Part shown: one piece after another, positions 43,042 to 53,701 of the stretch | Position numbering within the stretch: position 1 is the stretch's first letter | Layout: every line of letters starts with the position of its first letter | Source: Nocardia mexicana NBRC 108244 | GTDB lineage: Bacteria > Actinomycetota > Actinomycetes > Mycobacteriales > Mycobacteriaceae | Reading direction: 5' to 3' | DNA: 64,000 nucleotides | Assembly (NCBI RefSeq): GCF_001613165.1 | Contig: NZ_BDBV01000076.1 | Location: 1-64,000, forward strand | Notes under the pieces: model-generated | Databases searched by the model: none | What the model was told of the DNA's origin: nothing | What the model saw: the letters and a program-made list of their open reading frames with translations, nothing else | Translations under genes and position numbers: made by a program

Positions 43042-44202
43042 TCAGTTGTCCAGATACGCCCGCAGCCGCGCCAGTGCCTCTTCGATATCGGCGGTCGCGC
43101 CCGCGAACGAGAAACGGACCGTATGGTTTCCGTTGTTGGTATCGAAATCGATGCCCGGTGCGATCGCAATGCCGGTGTGCGCCAACAGGTCCGCGCACCA
43201 GCGGATCGAATCATCGGTCAGGTGCCCGATATCGGCGTAGGCGTAGAACGCGCCGTCGGCCGGTGCCAGCTCGGTGATGCCCAGCTTGGGCAGGCCCTGC
43301 AGCAGCAGGTCGCGATTCTGCGCGTAGCGCCGGACGTGGCCGTCCAATTCCGCCTCGGCCTCGGGGCCGAACGCGTGCACCGCGGCGTACTGCGAGATGG
43401 CGGGCGGGCAGACGGTCATATTGGAGGCCAGCCGCTGCAGCGCCGGGCGCAGGCCCGGCGGCACCAGCATCCAGCCCAGCCGCCAGCCCGTCATCGAGAA
43501 GTACTTCGAGACCGAGCCGACCACCACGGACTCGCGCGAGGTCTCCCAGGCCGAGGCCGTCGGCTCGGTCTCGGCGTAGACGATGCCGTGATAGATCTCG
43601 TCGGAGATCAGCAGCGTGCCGTGGTCATCGCACCAGCGCGCGAGGGCGGCCAGTTCGTCGGGCGCGATCATGGTGCCGGTCGGGTTGGCGGGGCTGGCCA
43701 CGATCAGTCCGGCGGGCGGTTCCGGCAGCGCCTCCAGCATGGCGACCGTCGGCTGGAATCGGGTCTGCGGGCCGCAGTCCAGCTCGACCACCCGGCAGCC
43801 CAGGGCGGCCAGGGTGTTCCGGTAGGCGGGATAGCCGGGGCGGGCCACCACCACGGTGTCGCCGATATCGAAGGCGGCCAGGAAGATCAGCGTGAAGGCG
43901 CCGGACGAACCGGTCGTGACCACGACGTCGTCGGGATCCACCGCGATGCCGTAGGTGCGGGTGTGGTGCTCGGCGATCGCCTCGCGCAGCGGGAGAATGC
44001 CGAAAGTCTCGGTGTAGCCGAGCAGTTCGCCGTCCAGCGCCGCCCGCGTGGCCCGCAGCACCGGCGCGGGCGCGGGGGTGGACGGCTGCCCGGCCGCCAG
44101 CACCAGCACGTCACCGTGGGTGCGGGCCCGCTCGGCGGCAGCCTTCCAGACATCCATGACGTAGAACGGCGGGACACTCGACCGGCGGGATTCATTGCGC
44201 AC
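43042..44202 (-). CDS. PLP-dependent class I/II aminotransferase
   Basis: A 386-aa fold-type I aminotransferase. Typical motifs: GQPSTPAPAPVL, VVTTGSSGAFTLIFLAAFD, SPANPTGTM, DEIYHGI and the PLP lysine in SVSKYFSMTGWRLGW. I use the GTG at 44202; the longer frame upstream is Pro/Arg-rich and unlike protein. The best general match is the aspartate/alanine/valine-pyruvate group. Specific amino donor unknown. It is divergent from the M23 peptidase gene. Confidence 0.92.
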   Translation of the reverse strand: MRNESRRSSVPPFYVMDVWKAAAERARTHGDVLVLAAGQPSTPAPAPVLRATRAALDGELLGYTETFGILPLREAIAEHHTRTYGIAVDPDDVVVTTGSSGAFTLIFLAAFDIGDTVVVARPGYPAYRNTLAALGCRVVELDCGPQTRFQPTVAMLEALPEPPAGLIVASPANPTGTMIAPDELAALARWCDDHGTLLISDEIYHGIVYAETEPTASAWETSRESVVVGSVSKYFSMTGWRLGWMLVPPGLRPALQRLASNMTVCPPAISQYAAVHAFGPEAEAELDGHVRRYAQNRDLLLQGLPKLGITELAPADGAFYAYADIGHLTDDSIRWCADLLAHTGIAIAPGIDFDTNNGNHTVRFSFAGATADIEEALARLRAYLDN

Positions 44203-44422
44203 CCGACGACGGTAGAACACGCGGGGGCGACGCAGCGCAGGTATTCCCGGCCCTGCCCCCACGGCGACCGATCGCGCGGGATCCGGCCCGGGCGGACACG
44301 ATCGGCCCTCAGGTGGCGATTTCTGCCGCGGCGATCGGATTTGTGTCCGACCAGGCCGCATCGGCGCGCATACCGCCTTGCCCCGCTGCGGTGTGGACTA
44401 ACGCCCTGTTATCGTCGGCAGA

Positions 44423-45424
44423 ATGCCTGACCAGGCACGCAGTGCGAAGGTTGTACCAGGGGGTGGGACGGCGCTCCGGCCCGACTGGCGTTCCGCGCTG
44501 CGACGGGAACGGGGTGCGCGGCGGCGTCACCTGCGACGAGCGGCCGTGCGGGCGCGGCATACGGACAGGCTGATTCGAGGGCGGGCGCGGAGTCTGTGGC
44601 AGGCGCTCGTGAACTTCGACTGGCGGGAATTCCTCCGTCGAGACTGGCGGGCCTACGCCCGGGAACAGTGGCCGCGATTGCGCGGCTGGCTGATTCGGCA
44701 CCGCGTCCTGGTGGCCGGAGTGGTCGTCGTGGCGCTGTTCGCCGCGGCGGATGCCACCGCGCCGCGCCCCGTCGAGACGGCCGTGGCACAGGGCAGTGAG
44801 CAGCGCATCCCGGTCGCGTACCCGCTGCAGGTGAAGTCGGCGCCGGAGTCGAGCAAGCGCTATCTGAATGCCATCAACAACGGCGAGCGCATCCGCGAAT
44901 CGCAGGTGGTGGCCGCGGCGGCCCGCGCCACCCTGGAACGCGCCAAGGCCGAGGCGGCGGCGGCCGTCTCCGGGCAGCCGGCGCCCTGGCTGGGCGGCAC
45001 GGTCACCTCCATCCCCGGCGGAATCCTGCCCGGGATCGGCGGTTTCGTGCTACCCGCGCGCGGGCTGTTCACCTCCGGATTCGGGCAGCGCTGGGGTACC
45101 TTCCACGCCGGAATCGATATCGCCGCGCCGATCGGCTCGCCGATCTACGCGATCACCGACGGCACGGTCGTCGACGCCGGGCCCGCCCAGGGCTTCGGGC
45201 TGTGGGTGCGCGTGCGCCACGACGACGGCACCATCTCCGTCTACGGCCACATGTACGACTTCTCGGTCTCGGTCGGCGAACGCGTCCGGACCGGCCAGCA
45301 GATCGCCCGCGTCGGCAATCGCGGCGACTCCACCGGCCCCCACCTACATTTCGAGATCCTGATCAACGGCCAACACGTAGACCCCCAGCCCTGGCTGGCC
45401 CTACACGGCCTGCAACTGGGCTGA
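44423..45424 (+). CDS. M23 family peptidase (LytM domain) with N-terminal membrane anchor
   Basis: A 333-aa protein. An Arg-rich cytoplasmic region of about 90 residues (RRERGARRRHLRRAAVRARH) precedes a single TM (VLVAGVVVVALFAAA). Then comes a coiled/helical linker and a C-terminal LytM zinc peptidase domain with HAGIDIAAP (HxxxD) and HLHFEI (HxH). Metal ligands His and Asp are intact, so it could cleave peptidoglycan. The long basic N terminus is unusual. It is convergent with purD with a 15-bp gap. Confidence 0.9.
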   Translation: MPDQARSAKVVPGGGTALRPDWRSALRRERGARRRHLRRAAVRARHTDRLIRGRARSLWQALVNFDWREFLRRDWRAYAREQWPRLRGWLIRHRVLVAGVVVVALFAAADATAPRPVETAVAQGSEQRIPVAYPLQVKSAPESSKRYLNAINNGERIRESQVVAAAARATLERAKAEAAAAVSGQPAPWLGGTVTSIPGGILPGIGGFVLPARGLFTSGFGQRWGTFHAGIDIAAPIGSPIYAITDGTVVDAGPAQGFGLWVRVRHDDGTISVYGHMYDFSVSVGERVRTGQQIARVGNRGDSTGPHLHFEILINGQHVDPQPWLALHGLQLG

Positions 45425-45439
45425 GCGCGGGCATTCCGC

Positions 45440-46741
45440 CTACTCCACCGCTGTTGTTTCCGGGGTGCTCTCGGCCGGAATCGCTATGGCGCCCTCGACG
45501 GCGGACAGGGCTATGTCGGTGCGGTAGTGGCTGCCGGGGAGCTTGATCTTGGCTATGCGGGTGTAGGCGCGCTCGCGGGCCTCGGTGAGGTCGGCGCCGG
45601 TGGCGACGACGTTGAGGACGCGGCCGCCCGCGGACAGCAGCGCGCCGTCGTCGCGCAGGGACGTACCCGCATGCAGCACTTCGGTATTCGGGTCGGAGCC
45701 GTCGGTACCGGCGATCACGTCGCCGGTGCGGGGGCGGCCCGGATAGTTCTCGGCGGCCAGCACCACGGTCACCGCCGAACCGGACTTCCACCGCGGCGGC
45801 TCCGACTGGGCGAGGGCGCCGGTGGCGGTGGCGTGCAGCAGCGCGCCGAGCGGGCTGTCCAGCAGCGCCAGCACCGCCTGGGTCTCGGGATCGCCGAAGC
45901 GGCAGTTGAATTCGACCACGGCGGGCCCGGTCTGGCCGATCGCCAGCCCGGCGTAGAGCAGCCCGGAGAATGGAACGCCACGCCGGACCATCTCCGCCGC
46001 AACGGGTTTCACGACGCCGTCGACGATCTCGGCAACCGTCTCGGCGGGCAGCCAGGGCAGCGGTGTGTAAGCGCCCATGCCGCCGGTGTTGGGTCCGGTA
46101 TCGCCGTTACCGACGCGCTTGTGGTCCTGCGCGGGCAGCAGCGGCACCACCGTATCGCCGTCCACCAGGCAGAACAGCGAGACCTCGGGGCCGTCGAGGA
46201 AGGATTCCAGCAGCACCGGATGTCCCTGCTCGAGCAGTTCGGCGCCGTGGTCGCGGGCGGCCGACCGGTCGGCGGTGACCACCACGCCCTTGCCTGCCGC
46301 GAGGCCGTCGTCCTTCACCACCCAGGTCGGGCCGAAGCGGTCGAGGGCGGCATCCAGCTCACCCGGGTGGTCGACGATCTCGCTGTGCGCGGTGCGGACC
46401 CCGGCCGCGACCATCACATCCTTGGCGAACGCCTTCGAGCCCTCGATCCGGGCCGCGGCGGCCGACGGGCCGAAACAGGCGATCCCGGCCGCGCGGACCG
46501 CATCCGCGATGCCCAGCACCAGCGGGACCTCCGGCCCGATCACCACCAGGTCGATCGCCAGCTCGCGGGCCAGCGCGACCACCGCCTCGGCGCTGCACGG
46601 ATCCACCGGGCGAATCTCGGCATGCTGCGACATTCCGGGGTTGCCGGGCGCGGCGACGACGGCGCTCACCCCCGGATCCCGCCGCAGGGCCAGCACTAGG
46701 GCGTGTTCACGGGCTCCGGCACCGATGACGAGTACGCGCAC
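45440..46741 (-). CDS. purD: Phosphoribosylamine-glycine ligase (GAR synthetase)
   Basis: About 433 aa from the GTG at 46741 (V-R-V-L-V-I-G-A-G-A-R-E-H). An in-frame ATG 90 nt upstream lies in the promoter region and is rejected. ATP-grasp features: KDDGLAAGKGVVV, LPAQDHKRVGNGDTGPNTGGMGAYTP and FNCRFGDPETQ. It performs purine step 2. No Shine-Dalgarno is seen, so it may be leaderless. It is divergent from the HIT gene. Confidence 0.97.
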   Translation of the reverse strand: MRVLVIGAGAREHALVLALRRDPGVSAVVAAPGNPGMSQHAEIRPVDPCSAEAVVALARELAIDLVVIGPEVPLVLGIADAVRAAGIACFGPSAAAARIEGSKAFAKDVMVAAGVRTAHSEIVDHPGELDAALDRFGPTWVVKDDGLAAGKGVVVTADRSAARDHGAELLEQGHPVLLESFLDGPEVSLFCLVDGDTVVPLLPAQDHKRVGNGDTGPNTGGMGAYTPLPWLPAETVAEIVDGVVKPVAAEMVRRGVPFSGLLYAGLAIGQTGPAVVEFNCRFGDPETQAVLALLDSPLGALLHATATGALAQSEPPRWKSGSAVTVVLAAENYPGRPRTGDVIAGTDGSDPNTEVLHAGTSLRDDGALLSAGGRVLNVVATGADLTEARERAYTRIAKIKLPGSHYRTDIALSAVEGAIAIPAESTPETTAVE

Positions 46742-46842
46742 GGAGGACAGCTTAGGCGACGCGTTTGCGGGCCTCAGCAGGTATCGACCGGACAACCACC
46801 TGCCCCGCCGCGTCCCCGACCCGTCGCCCATAGACTCGGCTC

Positions 46843-47268
46843 ATGGCTTCTGTTTTCAGCGCGATCATCGACGGCCAGTTGCCCGGGCGGTTCGTGTGGG
46901 AGGACGACGAGTTCGTCGCATTCCTCACCATCGCCCCGATCACCCAGGGGCACACGCTCGTCGTGCCCCGCAAGGAGATCGACCAGTGGCAGGACATCGA
47001 CCCCGACACGTTCGCGCGGCTGAACGGCGTCGCCCAGAAGATCGGCCGGGCGGTGCGGGCGGCCTGGGAGGCGCCGCGCGCGGGCCTGCTGGTCGCCGGA
47101 CTGGAGGTGCCGCACCTGCACGTGCACGTGTTCCCGGCCTTCGAGCTCGGCGACTTCAACATCTCCCAGGCCGATCCCGAGCCCAGCAAGGAATCCCTGG
47201 ACGAGGCCCAAGCCAAGATCAAACAGGCCCTCCGCGACCTCGGCTACGGCGCCAACGTCCCCGCCTGA
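46843..47268 (+). CDS. HIT family protein (Rv0759c-like)
   Basis: A 141-aa histidine-triad protein with PHLHVHVFPAFELGDFNI and an N-terminal MASVFSAIIDGQLPGRFVWEDDEFVAF. From memory, a HIT gene convergent with phoR is also found in mycobacteria, so this location is conserved. Substrate unknown. It is divergent from purD, with a 101-bp gap. Confidence 0.93.
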   Translation: MASVFSAIIDGQLPGRFVWEDDEFVAFLTIAPITQGHTLVVPRKEIDQWQDIDPDTFARLNGVAQKIGRAVRAAWEAPRAGLLVAGLEVPHLHVHVFPAFELGDFNISQADPEPSKESLDEAQAKIKQALRDLGYGANVPA

Positions 47269-47273
47269 CCCAC

Positions 47274-47351
47274 TTCGCGCACCCCTTGCGTGTTCCCGCA
47301 CCCCTTCCAGGGCCCTGTAGACGGTGCGGGAACATGCAAGGGGTGCGCGAA
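47274..47351. repeat. 29-bp near-perfect inverted repeat (GCACCCC element, copy B)
   Basis: The left arm 47274-47302 (TTCGCGCACCCCTTGCGTGT...) and the right arm 47323-47351 are 28/29 complementary. The only difference is a G opposite T, which becomes a G-U wobble in RNA, so the hairpin has a 29-bp stem and a 20-nt loop. It lies between convergent HIT and phoR genes and shares its 27-nt GCACCCC core with copy A (34933-35012). It is a very strong terminator candidate. Confidence 0.85.
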
Positions 47352-47363
47352 TCCTCGCCGGGG

Positions 47364-48856
47364 TTATGGGGGGCGGGGGAGGCGGACGGTGAAGGTGGTG
47401 CCGGTGGTGGGGGTGGGGTGGGCCGAGACGGTGCCGCCGTGGGCGGCCACCAGTGCCTCGACGATGGACAGGCCCAGGCCGGTGCCGCCGCTGTCGCGGC
47501 TGCGGGAGCTGTCGGCGCGGTAGAAGCGTTCGAAGATGCGGTCGGCGTGCTCGGGCGGTAGTCCGGGACCGGTATCGGCGACCTCCAGCAGCACCTCGTC
47601 GGGCGCGGGGGTGAGCCGCACGGTCACCGCGGCCTCCGGCGGCGTGTGCACGAGGGCGTTGCCGACCAGGTTGGACAGCACCTGACGCAGCCGCGCCTCG
47701 TCGCCGCTGATCTCCAAAGTTCCTTTACCGGAACGTATTTCGAGGTCGATCCGACGACCGGGCCCGTCCGGACGCTGCGCGGTGTCGATCGCGCGGGCAT
47801 TGTGCACGGCATCGCTGGCCAGCGCCAGCAGGTCGACCGGGCGGCGCTCCAGCGGGCGCTGCGCGTCCAGCCGGGCCAGCATCAGCAGGTCCTCCACCAG
47901 CAGGCCCATGCGGTGGGATTCGCGTTCGATCCGGTCCATGAACAGTGCCGGATCGGCCAGTGCCCCTTGCCGATACAGCTCGGCGAAGCCCTGCACGGTG
48001 GTGAGCGGCGTGCGCAGCTCGTGACTGGCGTCCGCGACGAACCGCCGCATCTTCGCCTCGGAGCGACGCGCGGCCTCCTCCGACGCCTCGGTGGCGGCGA
48101 AGGCCTGCTGAATCTGCGACAGCATGCCGTTCAGTGATTGCGACAGCCGGTCGACCTCGGTATCGGTGCCCCGCACGGGAACTCGCCGATGCAGGTCGCC
48201 GCCCGCGATCGCGGCGGCCGTGCGTTCCACCTCGCCCAGCGGCCGCAGGCTGCGCCGGATCACGATCCGCGCGACCAGCGCCAGCACGGCGAGCACGATC
48301 GCACCGACCACCAGCTGCAGTCCGATCAGCCGGTCGACGATGGTCTCGGTTCCGCTCAGGGGTATCGCCACCACGCTGGTTCCGGCGGGGCTCTCGTATC
48401 GCACTGCGCGCCAGTGCTCGTCGGGGTCGCCGACCGAGCCCACGGTGCGCGGACGGCGGCCCAGGTCGGCCGGTATGTCGGGGACGGCGTCCTTGGCGTC
48501 CAGCTTGGTCAGGAGCGTGCCCGACGAGTCCTGCACGCGCACATAGAACGGCTCCAGCGTCCGACGCGGCTGGAACGGCGGGGGTGGATCCGGCGGCGGG
48601 GTCCCGGGTCGCGCGAAACCGTGTACGGCATCGGAGATTTCGCGATCGACGCGGTCGATCAGGGTGCGCTGCATCACCGATGTCACCACGATCCCGGAGG
48701 CCAGCAGACCGAGCCCGGCCAGCACCACCAGCGCCAGCACCAGCGTCACCCGCAGCGGCACCCGCGCCGTCCGATGCGAAATCGCCTGGCGCGCAGCATG
48801 AATACGTGGGGCGGACGGCACGGCCGCGACCTCGGAGCCGCCGCCCTGCCGGGTGG

Positions 48857-48860
<4 letters not shown>
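47364..48860 (-). CDS. phoR: Two-component sensor histidine kinase PhoR
   Basis: About 498 aa. TM1 (VTLVLALVVLAGLGLLASGIVV) and TM2 (LIGLQLVVGAIVLAVLALVARIVI) frame an extracytoplasmic sensor of about 140 residues with a Pro-rich loop. HAMP follows, then HisKA with ADASHELRTPLTTVQGF (phosphoacceptor His), then HATPase with NLVGNALVHTPP (N box), DTGPGLPPEH (G1) and SGGTGLGLSIV (G2). The ATG at 48860 overlaps the phoP stop (ATGA). PhoPR links acid/ion sensing to lipid metabolism in mycobacteria; the same is inferred here. Upstream frame extensions are not used. Confidence 0.95.
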
Positions 48861-49603
<743 letters not shown>

Positions 49604-49695
49604 GGTCCCCCCGCACTGTCCCGAGGACGCTGTGGACCGGCTGGGAGTTTCCTGGGAACGTCGACCGGCGATCGCGGTCGCGTCAGCGCACGAAA

Positions 49696-49720
49696 ACGGC
49701 TCCGACCGGGTCGGAGCCGT
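49696..49720 (-). terminator. Rho-independent terminator after tRNA-Thr
   Basis: A 10-bp stem ACGGCTCCGA / TCGGAGCCGT (arms 49696-49705 and 49711-49720) with a 5-nt loop. On the minus strand it is followed by TTTTC. It sits 12 bp beyond the tRNA 3' end and before phoP, so it separates the two units. Confidence 0.85.
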
Positions 49721-49732
49721 AGTCTCGTACCG

Positions 49733-49804
49733 AGCCCCCTGTCAGGATTGAACTGACGACCTTCGCTTTACAAGAGCGGTGCTCTACCACTGAGCTAAGG
49801 AGGC
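49733..49804 (-). tRNA. tRNA-Thr (anticodon TGT)
   Basis: A 72-nt cloverleaf on the minus strand. The acceptor arm is GCCTCCT/AGGGGGC, the D arm TAGCTCAGTGGTAGAGCA, the anticodon loop CTTGTAA (TGT, reads ACA) and the T arm GTCAGTTCAATCCTGAC. The first anticodon stem pair is a C-A mismatch. No CCA is encoded. Confidence 0.95.
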
Positions 49805-49953
49805 GGAAAGCGGTGCCATCATAACCGGGTCACCCGGCCGCACCGAAAATCGACGGAAGCCGGCCCGAGCGACGGCGGCTGCGCAACCCCCGGAAAAGGG
49901 CATCACGCAGCCACCGGTCGTGACCGTTGCCGCGCAGTATCGGGTACCGCGGG

Positions 49954-50196
49954 TCAGGACTGGGCGGCCTGCCGGGCCGCGTCGTCGGCGGCCATCGCGT
50001 CGCGCAGGCTCTTGGGCCGCATATCGGTCCAGTTCTTCTCGACGTATTCGACGCAGGCAGCGCGGCTGTCCTCGCCGAACACCACTCGCCAGCCGGCCGG
50101 AACCTCGGCGAAGGCGGGCCACAGGGAGTGCTGCTCCTCGTCGTTCACCAGAACGAAGAAGCGGCCGTCCTCGTCGTCGAACGGGTTGGTGCTCAT
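49954..50196 (-). CDS. MbtH family protein (orphan)
   Basis: An 80-aa MbtH protein, essential partner of many NRPS adenylation domains. The signature is intact: NPFDDEDGRFFVLVNDEEQHSLWP, VPAGWRVVFGED and NWTDMRPKSLRDAM, including the three invariant Trp. No NRPS gene is in this window, so it probably serves synthetases elsewhere. It is upstream of the tRNA in the same direction, with a GTGA-type context at its start. Confidence 0.96.
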   Translation of the reverse strand: MSTNPFDDEDGRFFVLVNDEEQHSLWPAFAEVPAGWRVVFGEDSRAACVEYVEKNWTDMRPKSLRDAMAADDAARQAAQS

Positions 50197-50300
50197 TTCA
50201 CCTCACTGGATACGTGCGCTGTGTACGGGGAACACGGCGGGACCGGAAATCCCCCGTGCGTTGTGTCGACCCTAGCAAGGCCGACGTTACGGTTGGGCAG

Positions 50301-51140
50301 TTACCTCGAGCCCCCGAAGAAGTCGAGCAGAACCTTGTTGACCGCCTCGGGCCGCTCCAGGTAACCGTAATGCCCGGCATCGGGAATCTCCTGGTAGCGC
50401 GCGCCAGGAATCACGTCCGCGACCTCGCGTGTGAGGTATGCCGGAATCATCCGATCGTCGGCGAAACCCATGGCCAGGCAGGGCACCTTGATGCCCCGGT
50501 ACGCCTGCAGCCGGTCGAAGTCGTGGTCCATGCGGCGCTGCGCGCGAATGCCCGGGGTGACCGGGCCGCCGGTGAATTCGAACAGGTCCAGCCAGTCCCG
50601 CGCGGAGTTCGGATCGGCCAGGGTGGCCGGGGAGAGGTTCATCACGGCCGTGGTCGCGGCCTCGTACTTGGCCGGCAGCTGCACACCGGAGGCGTCCAAC
50701 TCGTGCTCGCCCAGCGACAGCGTCTTCTGGAACTGGTCCAGGCGGCCGTGCCCGGCCATGAACACCGCCTTGCGCACCAGATCCGGGCGGGCCAGCGCCA
50801 GCTCCTGCGCCACCCGCGCACCCATCGATGTACCGGCCAGCAGCGCCGGGCCCTCGTCGAGGAATTCGATCAGCGCCGCGGTGTCGCGCACCAGATCATC
50901 GATGTGCATGCCCTGGGCGGCCTCGTAGGTCGGGGCGATGCCGCGATTGTCGAAGGTGCACACCCGATATCCGGCGGCCAGCAGCGCGGGCACCTGGTGC
51001 AGCTCCCACACCCGGCCCGGGCTGCCCGTGCCCATGATCAGCACGACGAGCGGCGCGGCGCCCTTGGTATCGGTGCCCTTGGCCTTGTCCCCCTTCACCT
51101 GGTAGTTCAGCGAGATTCCGTTCACCGTGGCCAACGGCAT
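50301..51140 (-). CDS. Alpha/beta hydrolase fold protein
   Basis: About 279 aa. Oxyanion motif VVLIMGTGSPGRVW, nucleophile Ser in LLAGTSMGARVAQ and His in IPDAGHYGYLERPE, so a full triad is plausible with Asp in GFADDRMI. Such proteins hydrolyse esters or act as thioesterases or peroxidases. I use the ATG at 51140; the upstream in-frame sequence crosses a tandem hairpin repeat and is not coding. Precise substrate unknown. Confidence 0.9.
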   Translation of the reverse strand: MPLATVNGISLNYQVKGDKAKGTDTKGAAPLVVLIMGTGSPGRVWELHQVPALLAAGYRVCTFDNRGIAPTYEAAQGMHIDDLVRDTAALIEFLDEGPALLAGTSMGARVAQELALARPDLVRKAVFMAGHGRLDQFQKTLSLGEHELDASGVQLPAKYEAATTAVMNLSPATLADPNSARDWLDLFEFTGGPVTPGIRAQRRMDHDFDRLQAYRGIKVPCLAMGFADDRMIPAYLTREVADVIPGARYQEIPDAGHYGYLERPEAVNKVLLDFFGGSR

Positions 51141-51163
51141 AGTGCTGGGACCCTTCTTTCCAT

Positions 51164-51312
51164 AACGATTTCTCTGCTCCCACGGTATAGATGGGGGAGG
51201 CAACGATTGCTCTCCCGCGGTGTGGATCGGGAGGCAACGATTGCTCTTCCCACGGTATAGACCAGGGAGGCGACGATTGCTCTCTCCCCACGGTATAGGT
51301 ATCGGGGAGGGC
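51164..51312. repeat. Four-unit hairpin minisatellite upstream of alpha/beta hydrolase
   Basis: Four tandem units of 34-41 bp (51164-51201, 51202-51235, 51236-51271, 51272-51312), each beginning A/GACGATT(T/G)CTCT and ending GGGAGG(G)C. Three contain CACGGTATAG. Within each unit TTGC-TCCC and GGGA-GCAA arms can fold. The array lies between the hydrolase start and the 55-aa gene at 51422, so it could affect either promoter. It is not CRISPR: units differ in length and there are no unique spacers. Confidence 0.85.
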
Positions 51313-51421
51313 AACGTTTCGGTGCGTCGGATCGGGGGCCGAGCGAACTGCGCGGATTCCCCCGCCCGATACCATTGACTTCTCACAACGAGTAACGACC
51401 CCGAGCCGAGAGGATACGAAG

Positions 51422-51589
51422 ATGGCCGCGAAGGGCGCCAACGACATCGCGGACGACGATCTGGAGCCGCTCGCCGACGAGACCGCACGACAGGCCCAGC
51501 GCGTGGTGGCCGCCTACGCCTCCGACGCCGACGAGTGCCGCATGCTGCTGTCCATGCTCGGGATCGGGCCCAGCACTCGGAGCGAGTAG
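51422..51589 (+). CDS. Small acidic protein upstream of otsA
   Basis: A 55-aa protein that starts MAAKGANDIADDDLEPL and ends GIGPSTRSE. GAGAGG stands eight bases before the ATG. It has an acidic N terminus, an amphipathic middle (DETARQAQRVVAAYA) and one Cys in SDADECRMLLSMLG. It precedes otsA by 54 bp in the same direction, so the two are probably cotranscribed. I recognise no function; codon usage (GC-rich third positions) supports it as real. Confidence 0.7.
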   Translation: MAAKGANDIADDDLEPLADETARQAQRVVAAYASDADECRMLLSMLGIGPSTRSE

Positions 51590-51643
51590 CCGCCGATCTT
51601 CCCCGATACAACTTCACGGGCTCGACAACCGGAGGATCCAGCA

Positions 51644-53197
<1,554 letters not shown>

Positions 53198-53212
53198 ATC
53201 GGCCCTCGCTGA

Positions 53213-53701
53213 TCAGATCGGATTCACCTGTCCGACCAGCCAGTGCCCGTCTTCCTTGTCCAGCGAGACGCGGACGCGGCTGGGCGTCACATTGCCTTGC
53301 GGCGCATCCTTGCTCGTGGTGACCTGGTTCAGGTAGAGCAGCACGACGGCGTGTGAGCGGTCGGCGGAGACGACGCCGGCGGCCTGGGTGTTGGCCTGGA
53401 CGCTGAGCTCCTTCTCCTTGGCGCCCTTGGCGATCACGTCGTTGACGAGCTTCATGTAGTCCTTGCGGAAGGTGGGGGTGAGGCTGTCGCCCACCTTGGG
53501 CAGCTCGGTATCGACGGTGTGGAAGTCGTAGGTGAACATGGCCTGCACGGTGCGGCGCGCCGCGGCGACGGAATCGCTGCGGGCGCTGTCGGCCTGGTTG
53601 TCGGACCAGACCTTGAAGCCGGTGAGCCCGCCGACGACGGCAGCGGCGACCAGAAGGACTGCCGCACAAGCGATCAGGATGGGGCGCAGTTTGTCTTTCA
53701 T
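53213..53701 (-). CDS. Mce-associated membrane protein (Mas type, distal)
   Basis: A 162-aa protein with one N-terminal TM (ILIACAAVLLVAAAVVGGLTGFKVW) and an extracytoplasmic domain with the Mas-like FTYDFHTVDTELPKV and VVSADRSHAVVLLYLNQ. It is the last gene of the mce operon and overlaps the previous Mas gene by 4 nt. By analogy it stabilises the Mce complex in the envelope. It matches the Rv3492c position in mce4, from memory. Confidence 0.9.
   Translation of the reverse strand: MKDKLRPILIACAAVLLVAAAVVGGLTGFKVWSDNQADSARSDSVAAARRTVQAMFTYDFHTVDTELPKVGDSLTPTFRKDYMKLVNDVIAKGAKEKELSVQANTQAAGVVSADRSHAVVLLYLNQVTTSKDAPQGNVTPSRVRVSLDKEDGHWLVGQVNPI

Noticed and set aside
51164..51312. CRISPR array
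   Set aside because: Units are contiguous, unequal and have no unique spacers; no cas genes are present.
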